Of a stretch of 64,000 nt of DNA, positions 19,595 to 33,499 are shown in pieces. A model generated the notes under the pieces. That model saw nothing but the letters and a program-made list of their open reading frames with translations. It had not been told where the DNA came from and ran no database searches. The position numbers were made by a program, and so were the translations under genes. This DNA comes from Taudactylus pleione (Eukaryota > Chordata > Amphibia > Anura > Myobatrachidae): positions 17,376,501-17,440,500 of the forward strand of contig JAUIMM010000115.1 in assembly GCA_031769625.1 (NCBI GenBank). Direction: 5' to 3'. Each line of letters opens with the position of its first letter. The stretch's first letter is position 1.

Positions 19595-22190
19595 TTTGTT
19601 TCACCTTGGGGTTAACTATTCCATCATCTTCTCGGTGATCAGAGATGTAACTAGAAGTTGTAGCACCTGGGGCAAGAAGAAAATCTGACGCTCCCAAAGC
19701 TCTCAATCATAATCAATCAAACCTGATATATTGATTCCCTGTGCAGATTGGTGCCCTATGTGGCTGCCCCTCCTCACAGCCCTTCAGTCACGGACGACTT
19801 GGTAATATTCTATACTGAGCAATTAATAAACAAACTACTGCTCTAACTTTCATAATGATCTTTTTTACTTTCTAAGCTTTCACGAAAATATATAGTCGTT
19901 GAAGCTATACTACTGATCCTCATGTATTATAACTAATCTTTGTGAAAATAGTTTAATTTTTGTATGCAAAAGATTTTTTGAACAAATCTGAAATCTAGTG
20001 ATGAAAGAAATTTATGTAGAGATAATTAGTAATAAGACTATGAAGCAAAACCATCTTCTAATCCATTTTTTACATTGTACATTACACAGAAAAATGCTTC
20101 TCTTTGGGAATATTTTATATAGCCTTATTGTTTATTAGTACTCTAAATCAAAAGAATCTTTTCCCAAAATGAAGTAGCTTTATATGCTGTCTTCACAAAT
20201 ACATGTAACCGTTTAAAGAACTATTCAATACGTACATTTAGAGGAATACTGAAAACTTCCTTCCATTGAAAGTGATTTTCTGTGCATCATAAAGCCTCCT
20301 ATGGAAGATTACAGAAATAACTGAGTTAGCCGCAATTATGTGCTTTTTCAATATCTTAAATCTGCAAAGGTATGAGATCTTAAACATTTATAACTGTTGC
20401 AACATGTCTGTTTAGAGTCGATAAAATTGCTTTGCATAGTAATAGGCTTTTCAAGTTAATATGTCCTATGGCTAACCCCACAATATTTGTGAAAACCCAA
20501 ATGGCTGGCTGATATGACCTAAAAGTGAAAATAAATGTAAAAATTAAACCCCTAAAGTGAAGACTTTTTTTTGGGGGGGGGGGGGGGGGGTTATTCTTTT
20601 TTTTTTTTACAAGGTACAGTAGCTGGTACCTTGAAAATGTTGAAATGTTAATGTACTCTTATGTCTTGCATCAGTTCTGCAATCTTCACACTAATTGGCA
20701 GGACTCTCACCTATAACAATTCTCAAAGTATTTTTGAATACCCTTACCCACTGGTGTGAATAAATCATGTTTGCTTTTAACATACAATGTAGTTGCATGT
20801 CAAAAACAGTCCTGCATTTGGTGCAATGGAGGTATGCAAGTTAGTACAGCAGGCAGCATCAAAAGATCCAATTGGTTTCCTGTGCCTCCTACCACAGAAG
20901 CAAGCAGCAGGGGGTGTTGGGTCACAGGAAGCAAGAAGTTCCATCCTCATACCTATTTACATGCATTTACATTACTAAAGGTATGTTGTTTAACATCAGT
21001 GATTAACTTGTCTTGAACAAAGGGAATTTCCTTCTGCTCAAATTGTCAAATTTAGGTTTTAAGCAAATAAGATGAAATAATACATTGTAACAGATAATAC
21101 ATTGTAATAACAGGCAGTGTGTGTGTTTGGGGGGTGCAGTGTGATTGTCTTGGAAACCAGGTTAAATTAATTGATAAACCAGATAAATGAAAATCTATAT
21201 TTTTGACCACATAGTTCCATTCTGAAAATGGAGGAGTTCACATTTTATTTCTTTGCGTCAAATTTTTTTTATTTTCTAGCCATCCGTCTATTTCAATTAT
21301 AAGCATCATTTCACTTCCATCTTTAAAGCTACTCTTGATAAATCCTAAAAAATAGCTGAAATAAATCCTTATTTCTATAATTGTGCATTTCTTAAATATT
21401 TTAAAATGTATTTGAATGTTATGCCTAATTTTTTATAGAAATGGATATTTAATAATCTAGAGAATCCCTTAAATTGTACAAGGAGATATGCAAAAATTGT
21501 GAGCCAAATGATGTCCTTGTTGAGCAACATTTATTTTTAATCTCCTTTTTGACTGTTCTCATAAGTATTTCATGGTGAGCATTAAGAACTGGCGAATCAG
21601 GACACCTCAGCATTGCAAATCTACCTGAACATTTTAGTTTTGATGTAGGTGATGTCGTGTAAAGTCTTTGTTTTAACCTTGCATTTCAATAGGTTTAAAT
21701 GAAAGGCATAAAATATTGCCAATCTCATTTGATTGTGACTCACAATAGCCATACTGAGATCTATTTAATGATCTTAATTAGCAGCACCTTTATGTTTTTG
21801 TTATAATTTGTAAAATAAACAAGTTGCATTAGTAGAGTTAAATAACAGTAGTGGTTTTATTGTGTTTATAAAACTAATCTGTTTTATTGTTCTATTGTTT
21901 TTATCATCTTTTTACATCACAATGGAAGATCTAGCTGTTCCTTTCCTATTTGTTGCTAGACCACGTTTCTCATTTTCCTCTTGCATGCTCAGTATATTTT
22001 CTTTTACATATGTAACAGAACATTTCCTATTGCTTTTTGGAAGGAGGTGATGACATAGTTGGCAACAGCTACTGTTATTCTGACTGACTATCATTGGCAC
22101 CAGTATTAAACAGATTTGCTTTGAGAAGCCTTTTATATGTATATATGCTCATTTATTACAAATGACTTGTCAGTGCCCTCACTTAGGGCT
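19595..22190. other. Intron DNA, mostly unique in appearance
   Basis: 2.6 kb of AT-rich DNA without terminal inverted repeats or coding similarity. The only simple tract is a G-run plus T-run (20570-20610). A candidate place to look for conserved regulatory DNA, but nothing in the sequence itself proves function. Confidence 0.45.
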
Positions 22191-22192
22191 CT

Positions 22193-23092
22193 ATTTATCA
22201 ACATTTATTTTTACTAAAATAATGTGAAAAAGGGTGTTTTTACACCCTTTTCACATTATTTTAGTATCACCTATAGTTATTACAGGGCAATTGGAGTAGA
22301 ATTCGTAAAATTCTACTCCAACCCCTAAGTATCACTTATTTTTAGTAAGCAGATCGCATTTCCCATAACTGTAATGGGAAATGTGATCTGACCATAGTTA
22401 CTAAAAATAAATGTGAAAAAAATACCGGGGAAAGCCTTGTGATAATAACGCCACCTGGAGGTGGCGTTATCCAGGGTCTCCCCCGGTTACCGGACTCCTG
22501 CTCTGCTCTAACGGGGAGAGCAGAGCCGGGAGTCGGACCCTGTCATCAGCTGTGTGGTCTAAACAGACCGCAAGCTGATTACTGTAAATAAAAAGGAAAA
22601 AAAAATAGTAAAAAAAAAAATTACTTACCTGACTCCAGGGACCGGTGATCGGGCCTCCGGTGATGACTCCCCTCCGGTCAGCTAGTCTCCCACAGTGCAC
22701 TGCTGCCCGGTCATCAGGTGATCGGGCCCCAGTGCAGTATGGGAGATCACCTGACCGGAGGAATGGAGAACATCACCGGAGGCCTGGAGCATGCAGGTAA
22801 GTGTAAGTAAGGGGGGGGGGTCGTGGGGGGGAGGGCTTAGCACCGGGGGGGGGGGTAGCTGCGGCAATCGGTCGGCGCATGCGCGGGCACTTAATCACGG
22901 TATTTTTTGCGAAAATACCGTGATAAGGCTCCGAAGGGGATTAGCAGGGACAGAGCTTTATCGCAAGCTCTGTCCCTGCAAGGGATTTGTAGTAAATCCC
23001 TGTGATATTGCCTGAATTCGCAATGCGAATGCACTCGGTAATATCACACTACAATCTGCATTACCAATGCGGATTGTAGTAAATAGAGCCCA
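22193..23092. mobile_element. GGGCTCTATTTA-ended MITE, 0.9 kb
   Basis: Ends GGGCTCTATTTATCAACA and GTAGTAAATAGAGCCC are inverted. Inside are further hairpins (AAAGGGTGTTTTTACACCCTTTT, GCCACCTGGAGGTGGC, GGTATTTTTTGCGAAAATACC) and a GC-rich centre with CTCCGGTGATG/CATCACCGGAGG phrases. The flanks TTA and ATA are close to the TWA duplication of Harbinger elements but not identical. Non-coding. Confidence 0.75.
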
Positions 23093-23759
23093 TAGTCTCA
23101 AGAAAGGAAAGTTTTTATTTTTACTAACAACATTGTCAATTTGTTGTGTAGTACAGCAACAACCACATCTATTTTTTTTTCTTATTAAGGAAAATGTCTA
23201 TCTTTAATTGTTTTTTGTTTTTATAGAATACAAACACTTTCTGATGAAATTAAAGGGCCCTAAAATACAGGTTGCCTCATTTTAGACCAATTATACAGGT
23301 CTATCTATATATGTAAAAGTTTCAGGAGCGATGTATGAGATAAAGTTGTCATCACAGAGGATTTATTTTCCTGGTCACAGAAGATGGTCTATCTGTAATT
23401 GCATTGAAATAGACTACAAGGAGCCTCAGCCTCCTTCTGCAAGAATGGCAGAGAACAGTGAACAATAGCTGGCACTATGTGAGTACAATATGAAGAGTCT
23501 AGGGTTTGTCAAACTTTTTTTGTATAATACAACTTTGTAGGGTTTGTGCCCATTTAAACCATTCTCTGCAATAGGCTGTAATATGACTGAAATTCTTCAT
23601 CCGATTTGTGATTCCTTATTACCGAATTGAAATGTACAATAGGAAGCGTTTGGAGCCGCCAGCTGAATCTGCCAATCATATGTTGAACTCATGCTTTTGG
23701 GAAAATGTAAAAAGAATAGGAAAACTCAAGTTGTAGCTTCACTGTTTGATGCCTTAAAG

Positions 23760-24108
23760 CAGGGATAGGGAACCTCAGGGCCGGGGCCATATAAGCCTGC
23801 AGAAGCATTTCTTCTGGCCCTCAGAGCTTTTTTCTGCTAGCCTCATCTGGCTAGCAGGGTGCCTAGAATGGCACCCTGCAGCCAGAATCTCTGCAGCAGT
23901 GCCGCCTGGAGCATCTTTGGGACGCTTCAGATGGTAACAATTCTGCCCTTACAGCTCCCCAGAGCATCCTCAGGATGCTGTAATCACTGGCGATTGTGAC
24001 CCCACCCCCGTGTGACATCACACATAGTGGGTGGGCCTGCTCCGAGCCTGCAAATAATGTTATATATGTCAAAATGGCCCTCTGCAGAAAAAAGGTTCCC
24101 CACCTCTG
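23760..24108 (+). mobile_element. hAT-type MITE with perfect TSD
   Basis: Ends CAGGGATAGGGAACCTCAGG and AGGTTCCCCACCTCTG. CCTTAAAG is duplicated at 23752-23759 and 24109-24116. The GGCCCTC blocks just inside both ends are also inverted. Non-coding. Confidence 0.92.
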
Positions 24109-24116
24109 CCTTAAAG

Positions 24117-26265
24117 TGACTCTTTGTAACACAGCTGAAATGTTTTTGGAGGAATAGATTACTTTCATTCACAACAGAAACAATGCAATTGAGAGATACA
24201 TACACTTTACAACTCTTATTTTGATTTTTCTTTTTTTTACTCTTGCTCATCTACACATGAGGCTGTGTTTGTCAGAGACGCCTGTCCCCTGTGCTGTTGG
24301 AGTCCCTGAAGAAATTAGGTTTCCACCAAGTGGCCTGATGTTCCGTCTGCTACCCCCTTTCTATCACTTATTTTGGTAACTCCCAGTACTTTACCAGTTG
24401 CTGAAATGAATACCTATCTCAAAAAATGACTAAACTCATTTTATTTAATACCCTGCAACATTTATCTCAATGAGAAATAACAGATTGCCTTTTAAGAGCA
24501 GCTTTAATATTTTGCACATAACTGAATTAACGAAAAATAATTCTCCTTGGAAACACTGTGTATTTTGTGTGATTTTTTTTTTTTAATGTATAAGAATGAC
24601 ATGTTTTTTAAATTTTTTTTATTCCCAACATGCTCCTTGAGCGATTAGAATGGTAGTCTCATTTGTTGGTAGCTTTTGAAGACTCAAACGTATTGTATTA
24701 CACTTCATACATCCTTTACTTTTTTTCTTCTCAAGCTTTGGACCTTTTTTGTTTTTTAAAGAATAAGTATTTTTCCAATGCCATCAGACTATTGTCTCCC
24801 TGCCACTGTCTGTGCTCCCATTCATTTTCCAAAGAGAAAGAGAGCTTTGTAGCCTTGTTCTCATTCTGAGATATTCAATATGCTCTGAAACCTTTGACTT
24901 CAAATACTTTTTTATGTTTAGTGTTTTTTTTTTCCCTCCTTATTTAGTTTGAATTTATAAATATCTTCACTTTTTGAACATAGATTTAATTTTTATATGG
25001 GGCTACAAGTATTTGTTTAAAATATGTCATGGGATATGTCGGCCTTGTATAAATTAATACTACTTGTATAATAGTTAGCCTGAGTGTTTAGAATTAATTT
25101 TTATATTTGGCGCTTGTGTATGGGGCTGATGTGCATTTAGCTAAGCAGTAACAATGCTCTTCTGGCTTCCTACCTGATCTAGCTTTAACACTGAACCACC
25201 ATGTGTTCTCATTGCTGTTTATCCTACTCGCCACCTTAAACAAGGGATAATTGCAGTAAATAACTTGCCTAATATTTTTCTGATACAATATAGCTTTTAT
25301 GGTATGAAGTTCATAAACAAGCTTGTTGTATCTTTTTAAACTCTAAGGGCCCCATTTAATAACGAATGTTATTCCCTGGCGGGGACTCTGCAATGCCAGG
25401 AAGGCTTCGCTGAAACTGGAAAAGCTGTGTTGGGTCCCCATTCTCTCTCCATCTATTGATGGCGTAAGCGATACAGTGACAAATATCGGTAATCTTAGTT
25501 TACTACTGTTTGTTGAATACTGACAGGAGGACATAATGCCTTTAGCAATTGCTAAAAGGTCTTCTGTCTCATTGTTAAATGGAGACCTTAATCTTAAAGT
25601 AGAAGCCTGGTATTTGTTGTTAGATAGTGTAAAAAATAAAGCAGTTACACAACAGAGATGAGCAAAATAATAACTTTTAAGCAAAATATTCACCTCATTC
25701 CGCATTTGGGAGCCTATTCATTATCAGGCCAGACAACTTCCTTATGTTTCTTCTAGACCAAGATTTCACTAAATTATGTCAATTACTTTGGGGCAAATAG
25801 CAAGTAAAACACTCTGTAGTAGTATAGATTCACTTCTGCCAAATTGTGCTGACTACATAGGGAAATTCTATTTAACCTAAAGCTCAGTTTGCTTTTGAAG
25901 GTTTTTTTTTTTTTTTTTTTGTCCCCTCATTTTTTTTTTTTTATATATTTTTTTTATTGTAAATATGGCAACATGGATTATTCATTTATTTACAATATGA
26001 AGAGAACTAAACCTATATAGAGTGGTGACCCACCCAGTATTCAACATGTCATATTCATCACTGAGCCATTGTTATTGCTTATTTATAATGAATAATTATT
26101 GTTATTATAGGCCATATATTAAGGAAGGAAGGACTGGTTCCTAGGTAACTGAACTATGGGAGTCTCATCTGTTACACTGTGTGTAGCAACATGTGTACTT
26201 AAAAATGTAGAAATGCCATTGTCCTGTTTCTTTTGCAAATCTGTCAGTCCTTTGTTTTTACATGT
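24117..26265. other. Intron DNA with poly-T tracts
   Basis: AT-rich. Long T-runs at about 25900-25942 may mark an old antisense poly-A tail, but no retrotransposon body was recognised beside them. A stretch at 25345-25720 has a 120-codon antisense frame without a recognised relative. Confidence 0.4.
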
Positions 26266-26271
26266 TGTGTA

Positions 26272-27090
26272 CAGGATGCCGGTGCTCGGGATTCCAGCAG
26301 TCAGTATCCCAACCCCGGCACCCCGAAAGGATTAGCATACGGACACCTTTTCGGGGGAAGCAATCGGGAAGCCGACTGCCTAAATACCGGCAGCCGGCTT
26401 CCCGACTGTCTTATCCCGGCATGGGTGAAATGCCGGGCGTCTAGATGTAGACGCCCGCATTTCCCCGCCACCGGGAGACCGGCGCCCGGCATCACGATCG
26501 TAGTGATGCCGGGCGCCGCGAGCGGACAGCCGTGGGGGGGGAGGGTTAGGTTTAGGGCTCCCGGGGGGGACTTAGGGTTAGGCACCCCCCCGGGAGGGTT
26601 AGGGTTAGGCTAGGGGGAGGGAGGGTTAGGGTTAGGCACCCCCCCGGGGGGGACTTAGGGTTAGGCACCCCCCCGGGGGACTTAGGTTTAGGCAGCGGGG
26701 AAGGGGGTGGTTAGGGTTAGGCACTTAGAGGGGGGATTAGGGTTAGGCACTTGGGGGGGGAAGTTAGGGTTAGGCACCCCTAAGGAAGTTAGGGTTAGGG
26801 GGGTTAGGTTAGTCTATACTTACCTATCCACGATCGGGATTTCCAGCGCTGTCGGGCTTCCGCTGCTTCGCACTCTGCTCCTGTCGGGCTGACGCTGACG
26901 GGAATCTGCAATGCCGGCGGTATATCATACCCATTCCCTTTTCGGTCGGTATCCTAACCTTCCCCCTCTCCCTAACCCTCCCTCCCCGGTGCTTAAACCT
27001 AACCCTGCTACTTACCGGGATGCCGGCGCCAGGATTCTGACCGGTACCGGCATTCCGAGTGCCGGAATTGAAGTGGTCGGTATTATGACC
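26272..27090. mobile_element. Telomere-like palindromic element, copy 3
   Basis: Opens CAGGATGCCGGTGCTCGGGATTCC and closes GACCGGTACCGGCATTCC with GTGCCGGAATTGAAGTGGTCGG. About 26530-26815 is an array of units combining GGGTTAGGGTTAGGCAC and CCCCCCGGGGGG/ACTTAGGG, the most regular telomere-like core in the window. Flanking inner arms hold CCGGCAGCCGG, GGGCGTCTAGATGTAGACGCCC and CGGGCGCC palindromes. Non-coding. Confidence 0.8.
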
Positions 27091-27431
27091 ATTTTTACAC
27101 ATTAATGACCAAGATAAAATGATTAGGGTTGAGGCAAATATGCCATTTACCAATTATCGAAACCATATCTAGATTATATATAGTAATAATTAAATCATTT
27201 TCTATTTCTGGGCCATAACGTTTGCTATTCTGTAATCTTTGCTTCAGGAATGCTCTTACATGAGAGGCTTTACCAGTATAAAGATAGTAGCATTTACAAT
27301 GTTAACCCACAACTAATCCCAAAGCATTACTTTTTCATATATTAAGCATGAATGTAAACTGCAGTGTCGAATATTGCTATGCTTGATATTTTGCCAGTAG
27401 TTCTGACCTCTTATTGATGTGTATAATTATG

Positions 27432-27485
<54 letters not shown>

Positions 27486-29160
27486 GATAGATATTTTAGT
27501 TTATTTCTATTTTAAGACTTTACCTAGTTTCTGGCAAATCGCATTTGCAGAGCTTCCTTTTTTAGTAAAGATGTAACTGTTTTCTTCAAATTCCCATAAT
27601 CCATGTATTGCCCTCCAGATCTCTGATTTGGTTAGTCTTATGCTGGCCACATGCTGTAGCATCTGCATTGTTATTAAGCAATTGAACCAATATTACAGCA
27701 AGCCCCCTACCTAAAAATACTTGTAAACAGCTTGTTGGCGAATGTTGTCAGAGGATGTCTGCAGTTAACTCGATTGGGTTGTGGGTGCTGTCATCTCCAT
27801 TACTGTCCACTGTGATCTCAAGAGAACCCGCTACATGGCCCTAGTGATGAAAATCTGGAGCTTTTTCAACTTTGACTCTGATTGTGTTGTGCAATAAATA
27901 GAAAACAGATATAAGCACCAATATATGGCCTCCTGCGGATGTGTCATACCAATACAACAGCTTGTGAGCATGGCTTAGCCGCAACTAATATGTGTAATGT
28001 TATTGGGCTGAGCTTCTAGCCAGAACACAGAGATGCACAAAGTATTACAGTACCTTTAACTGTAAAATACTACTTCTGTTCTCCATTATAAATCTAAGAT
28101 CAACCTAAAACTGACTCAGCTACTAAAAAACACAACTGAATGGGTACATAATTCTCTACTTGTGAAGTGTACTGTAATATGCCCTCTTCAAATTTGTAGT
28201 GACCTCACTGGTTTGAGCATTTGTCACCTTGAGATGATATTTTTTTTCTTTTATTATTTATTTGGGGACATTTCTGAAAACTGGTGCTAAGGCATCGGAT
28301 TATAAAAGTGCTCTAACCCATACAAAACATTCAGAACTGTACATTAATTTTCTAAATATTAGAATGGTTGTTACATTGTGTACATGTGCAGCTCTTTTAT
28401 AATAGTTCCCTATTGTGTTTTATCACTTACCAGTATATGTATATATAATTTTATTTTGCTATATATGGTTGTGTCTTGTGTCTACCATATGCACTATGAT
28501 AATTAATGTGCGTGTATGTACTCTCCTATCATTGCTACTATATAGGTATAATAACCACCTTTTGTTAATATTTAACTAAGTCATGCTGTGGATGTTTGAC
28601 AGGACTATTAAAGTGGACATGATTACATGTGACATTGGGTCATAACACCCATGTATGTAATACGGATTATGTTGCACTAGAAAGAGCTGTCTTGAATATT
28701 AGGATATATAGATAATTTATAAGTAATAAGCTATAGCTAGAAGTGTTTATGGTAGGAACATTTTTAAAACCAATAATTGCTTATCATTTGTGCTGTATGC
28801 AGGTTATAAACTGGAAGTAATGTTTGTATGCCTTTCCAAGCATTATTTCATGCCTCTTAAAACATTATAATGTGCTGTATATAATTGTGCTTGGTTGACT
28901 ACAATGTTCTATTACATACATAGTTGCCAACTTTCAAACGTGTCATCATGGCTCTGCCCTCCATTGTACAATGCCAAGATTACTGGCTTTGGGAAGTGCC
29001 GGGGCCACGATGATGAGCTTCAGCGCAAATCGTACCATTGACCACCTGGACCACCGGGGGGGGGGGCAAAACCGCGCCTCAACCCTGGCATTCCAAATGC
29101 ACCAGATACCTGCAAAAATATTCACGAACCGCCGAGCGACAGTGGAGAAGATCACATTCT
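27091..29160. other. Intron DNA with a (TA)n tract
   Basis: AT-rich; a (TA)n run of about 23 units at 27438-27483. A GC-richer patch at 28930-29130 with a G-run (29056-29066) precedes the L2 element. No gene recognised. Confidence 0.45.
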
Positions 29161-29169
29161 CGGGCAGAT

Positions 29170-31250
29170 TTTCTCCATTTCAAATTCATGTTGTCATCCT
29201 ACAGTGCTGCCCTTTCCCTCTCTAAACAGTCATATTTCAAGAATCTCAAATCCCCAGTGTCTCTTTTCCATCTTCAACTCCCTCCTCTGCCCACCCCCTC
29301 CTCATCTTCACTCCTTGCTCTCTGCCACTGACTTTGCTAACTATTTTACATCTAAAATTGATTCCATACATCAGGACATCATATCCAACCAGTCTCCCAG
29401 CTCTCCACCTCCTCCTTTCCTGGATCACCCCTCCCCATCCATTTTAGCGACTGACATCCTCCTCCGCTACCTCTCTTTCTTCCTGCTCCCATCTTGGCCA
29501 CCTCCTTAATCTTTCCTTCTCTTCTGCATTCAAGTATGCCCTTGTCTCCCCCATTCTTAAAAAACCTAACCTTGATCCTAACATTCTCTCTAACTACCGA
29601 CCAATCTCTCTCCTCCCTTTTGCCTCCAAACTCCTTGAGCGTATTGTTTACAACCGCCTCACCACATTTCTTTCCTCCTTGACCCTTTTCAGTCTGGCTT
29701 CCGTACTATCCACTCCACCGAAACTCCCCTCACAAAAGTCAGCAACGACCTCCTTGCTGCCAGATCCAAGGGCCACTACTCCCTGGTTACTCTCCTTGAC
29801 CTCTCTGCTGCTTTTGACACTGTGGAACACCCTCTACTGCTGCATATCTATCACTCTCTTGGTCTACGTGACGCTTTCTCCTGGCTGTCGTCCTACCTCT
29901 CTGACCGTTCCTTCTGTTTCCTCTCACGATGACTCCTCCCCCCCCCCCCCCCACAGCCTCTTACAGTAGGTGTTCCCCAAGTTTCTTTTCTTGGACCTCT
30001 CCTATTCTCCCTCTATATTTCCTCTCTAGGTAAACTCATCCGCTCTTTTGACCTCCATTATCACCTCTATGCTGATGATACTCAGATCTACCTTTCCTCA
30101 CCTGATCTTTACCCCTCTCTACTGACTCATATCTCTGTCTCTCAGCTATCTCTTCCTGGATGTCCCAGCGATTTCTCAAACTTAATATGTCTAAGACTGA
30201 GCTGATCGTCTTCCCACCCTCCAACATAACATCATGTCACACTATTTCTTTATCAATAGATGGCATAACCATCTCATCTAGTCCCAAAGTGCGTTGCCTT
30301 GGAGTCATCCTGGACTCTTCCTTCTCCTTCAAACCACATATTCAGAACCTCTCGCAGTCCTGTCGTTTCCATCTCAAGAATATTTCCAAGATCAGACCCT
30401 TTCTCACCCAGGATGCCACCAAAACCCTCATAAATTCACTGGTCATCTCCAGATTGCACTACTCTAACCTCCTCGTATCTGGCCTCCCCAAATCCCATCT
30501 CTCTCTCTTCTCCAGTCTGTGCTCAATGCTGCTGCTCGACTCATCTTCCACTCCAATTGCTCTACATCTGCCTCCCCTCTCTTACAAGCCCTCCACATGG
30601 CTCCCCTTCCCTTTTAGAACCCAATTCAAGGTTCTCACACTCACTTACAAAGCCCTCACCCATTCCTCTCCCATTTACATATCTGATCTAATCTCCCTTC
30701 ACTCTTCTGTCCGCCCTCTTCGCTCACTTAATACATGCTGCCTTTCATACCAATTGATTACTTCCTCCCACTCCCGCCTCCAAGATTTTGCCTGCGCTGC
30801 TCCCCACCTTTGGGACTCCCTCCCTCTCCCCATCAGACTCTGCACCTCTCTACAATCTTTCAAACAAGCTCTTAAGACCCACTACTTCATTAAAGCCTTC
30901 CAGCTCTCATCCTAACCTGCTGCTACATCTTCCTTCCTCCCTGCATACCCCATCTGTGTCACTCCTGTTTGTCTGCCCCTACCTTAAAGATTGTAAGCTC
31001 TTTCGAGCAGGGCCCTCTACCCTCTTGTGCTTCTCTCTACTGTAATTTCATTCATCTCTTACTCCCCACTAGGGCAACTAACACTTGGCTACTTATGCGG
31101 GCGTAAAGGTTGCTAATATAGCAATGTTTATTATACATGTCCATGTCCTGCTTTGTATTGTATTGTAAGTCACTGGTTACATATTTGTTTATGTACTTTG
31201 TAAGGTGCTGCGGAACACTTGTGGCGCCATATAAATAAATGATGATAATA
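29170..31250 (+). mobile_element. L2-group LINE, 5'-truncated, reverse transcriptase to 3' end
   Basis: Frame-shifted pieces give, in order, [50 protein letters not shown], the RT palm motif [16 protein letters not shown] (near 29788-29835) and the catalytic YADD box (about 30068-30079). A 252-codon frame to 30915 follows, holding FKPHIQNLSQSCRFHL, ISKIRPFLTQDATKTLI and HLWDSLPLPIR. The 3' UTR ends GTAAGGTGCTGCGG, GGCGCCATATAAATAAAT and a GATGATAATA microsatellite, the usual L2-type tail. The endonuclease half is missing. Indels between the pieces mean it cannot encode an intact enzyme. A C-run at 29938-29952 is one break point. Confidence 0.88.
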
Positions 31251-31258
31251 TACTACAT

Positions 31259-31931
31259 ATAGTGACCTGCCCAGTCTCACACGGGAGCAAGTTTGAATTT
31301 ACGGTGATAGTCTTTTTTTTTTTTTTTTTAGCCTAGGTTTTATAATATTGCCTTGTAGACAACATTAGTCGTTTTGACGTGACACTCGAAAGAGCCACAT
31401 AAAGATGTCCATGAGAAAAACAGTCTCCACCTAGGTCAACTCTAGTCACGTACAGTGTCTGTCCCTGTGCTTTTATTTTTTGTCATGCCAAAGCAGACTC
31501 TTACCAGGAATTGGAATAGTTTGAAATTAAAGAATCGTTTTTTTTAAATAAATGAAATAGGAACTGTAGAAAAATGGAAAAACTGAAATTCTGTATTAGT
31601 AAACAGGGCTTATGTATTATCAATTTTCCATAAAAATTAATGTATCAATTTCTAAATGGTATAAAATGAAGTTCTTTGCTGTGATATATCTTTAATGGTT
31701 TAGGCAGTGTAAGGCAAGGAAGTGCTCAGACGTCCGATTAATTGACTTGCTTCACTAAAATCGTCACGGCACGGCTCCCTTTTGTCATACATTAATGTTT
31801 CCTAAACCTTCCTCGACAAATGCTCTATAGAATAGTGAAAACTGCATCAAAATTTGTCCAGTGGTTCTCGAGATTAGCCCAAACAGACATATAGACGCCT
31901 AAAAGGGACTTTATTTTATGCTATGTATAGA
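31259..31931 (-). mobile_element. Helitron derivative, copy B
   Basis: Minus-strand start A|TCTATACATAG at 31931, then AAAGTCCC, CTCGAGAACCACTGG, then the helicase C-terminal remnant (about 31340-31540). The end near 31259 corresponds to CTAG but reads CTAT. Same layout as copy A without the hAT insert, so it serves as the empty-site reference. Only 8 bp separate it from the L2 LINE tail. Confidence 0.78.
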
Positions 31932-32190
31932 TATCATACTTCCCAACATTACCCTAACATAAATAGGGAAGGGGGGATGTGTGATTACATTACAAGTGGA
32001 GTGACCACATCTGGGAGGTGCAACAGAATACGGCGCTGCGTTTTTACTAGAAAAACACAATTTTATTCTGCTGCATACAATGGAGACAGCTGCATATGCT
32101 GCGTGCAGCACTGCAATACCTCCAAACCCCCTTCCTATTGGTACAAAAGTCTTAGTTGCGGGACCGTCCTCTCCCCCTTAAGATAAAGTA
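31932..32190. other. Unassigned spacer
   Basis: No repeat or gene recognised. Confidence 0.35.
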
Positions 32191-33247
32191 ATTAAAACTG
32201 CACTTATCGTTTTCGTGGGTTAACCACAAATATTTAGTATCCCCCGTATGTATGAAGGAACGACCACAGCAGGTATCTCCGATACCTGCTGTGATCCCTC
32301 CATTCCAGCTGGCAGCCGCATTACCAATAGGTTTCTATGGTGGATGCGATTCTTCCAATTTTACCAACACTGGAATGCGATGCATTCCGGATATTGGCCC
32401 CCACAGCTAACGCCATCTGAAGATGGTGTTAGCCGCTGTAGCCTATGGGCTACACCGCCCATAATTAGCTGGCGGAGGGTTCCCCCATAACCCTCCCCAG
32501 CTATAGCGGACGTGTATGTGCAGTCAGCGTGATTGCACATGCACAGAAGCTCTCCGGGCACATCGTAGGGACGGGCACCTTTTGGCGCTGGACCTAGAGA
32601 CAGGGCACTTTGGCACGCATGCCCCAATATATGGGGGACCATAGCAGATATCGAAGATCGCCCTATTTTATATTGCATAAACAGCCCCCAGGTTTGGATG
32701 GGAGCTGTTTAAATGCTGAATTTACCAAGCTCTTAAAAGCAAAGCATTCTGGAGCTAGGTCCCATAATCCGGGCCGGTTTAACAATGGGGTGGATGGAGC
32801 TGCAGCTCCAGGCCACCCCATTAAAATAGGCCCACAGGATAAGCTGTGCAGCTTTATTGTAGACAGGATTGGTTTTTTAACTGTTACAGCGGCACGTCAC
32901 AGCCTGCCTGCAAGCGCTGTCCAAGGCCCCACCCACTCAAAATCCGCCGGACCTCCACTATCCCACCATCAATTCAATCCCTCCAGTATAGTGTCTGGGC
33001 GCCTTCACCGCGTCATGTGACCGCCGGCACTGCTTACACTAGTACAGACTGAGTCTAAAAGCAGGCTATATGCACCGACCTACTCTCAGTGAAGGCAGCC
33101 ACGCTGGGTGATATGAAGTGTCCTACTGCTCTTCTGCTGATCATCGGAGACAAGATGTCCTGCAAACTGAGCCTCAGTGGCTCTAAAAATGGTATGCTCT
33201 CTTGTGAGTGCCTTTTCTGTTCCAGGATATAGTGTGTGCGCGTATAT

Positions 33248-33248
<1 letters not shown>

Positions 33249-33281
<33 letters not shown>
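33249..33281. repeat. (TA)n microsatellite with TC/TA edge
   Basis: About 14 TA units followed by ATCTATCTATAC; a second short TA run at about 33313-33327. Confidence 0.95.
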
Positions 33282-33499
33282 TCTATACTCTATACTCGTA
33301 CACCAAAATGTACATATATATATATATGCATACATACATACGCACAGATAGGCCATGTGAATACCTGACTGTGATGACGGGAATGAAGACGGAGAATCAG
33401 GTACGAGGGGGATAAGTATACCGGGTGGTAATCGGAGGCAGGGCATCTGTGGGGGCGGAGCAGCTGAAGTGACCGAGGTCCAGATACTATATATATATA

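Noticed and set aside
25900..25945. Antisense poly-A tail of a retrotransposon
   Set aside because: Only T-runs are seen; no retrotransposon body or target duplication could be identified next to them.
26530..26815. Interstitial telomere or chromosome-fusion scar
   Set aside because: Units are GGTTAGGGTTAGGCAC with C/G runs, not pure TTAGGG, and lie inside inverted arms that recur at three other places.
32610..33020. 136-codon plus-strand frame
   Set aside because: Crosses the left boundary of the 32769 hAT element, so it cannot be an old gene; no similarity recognised.
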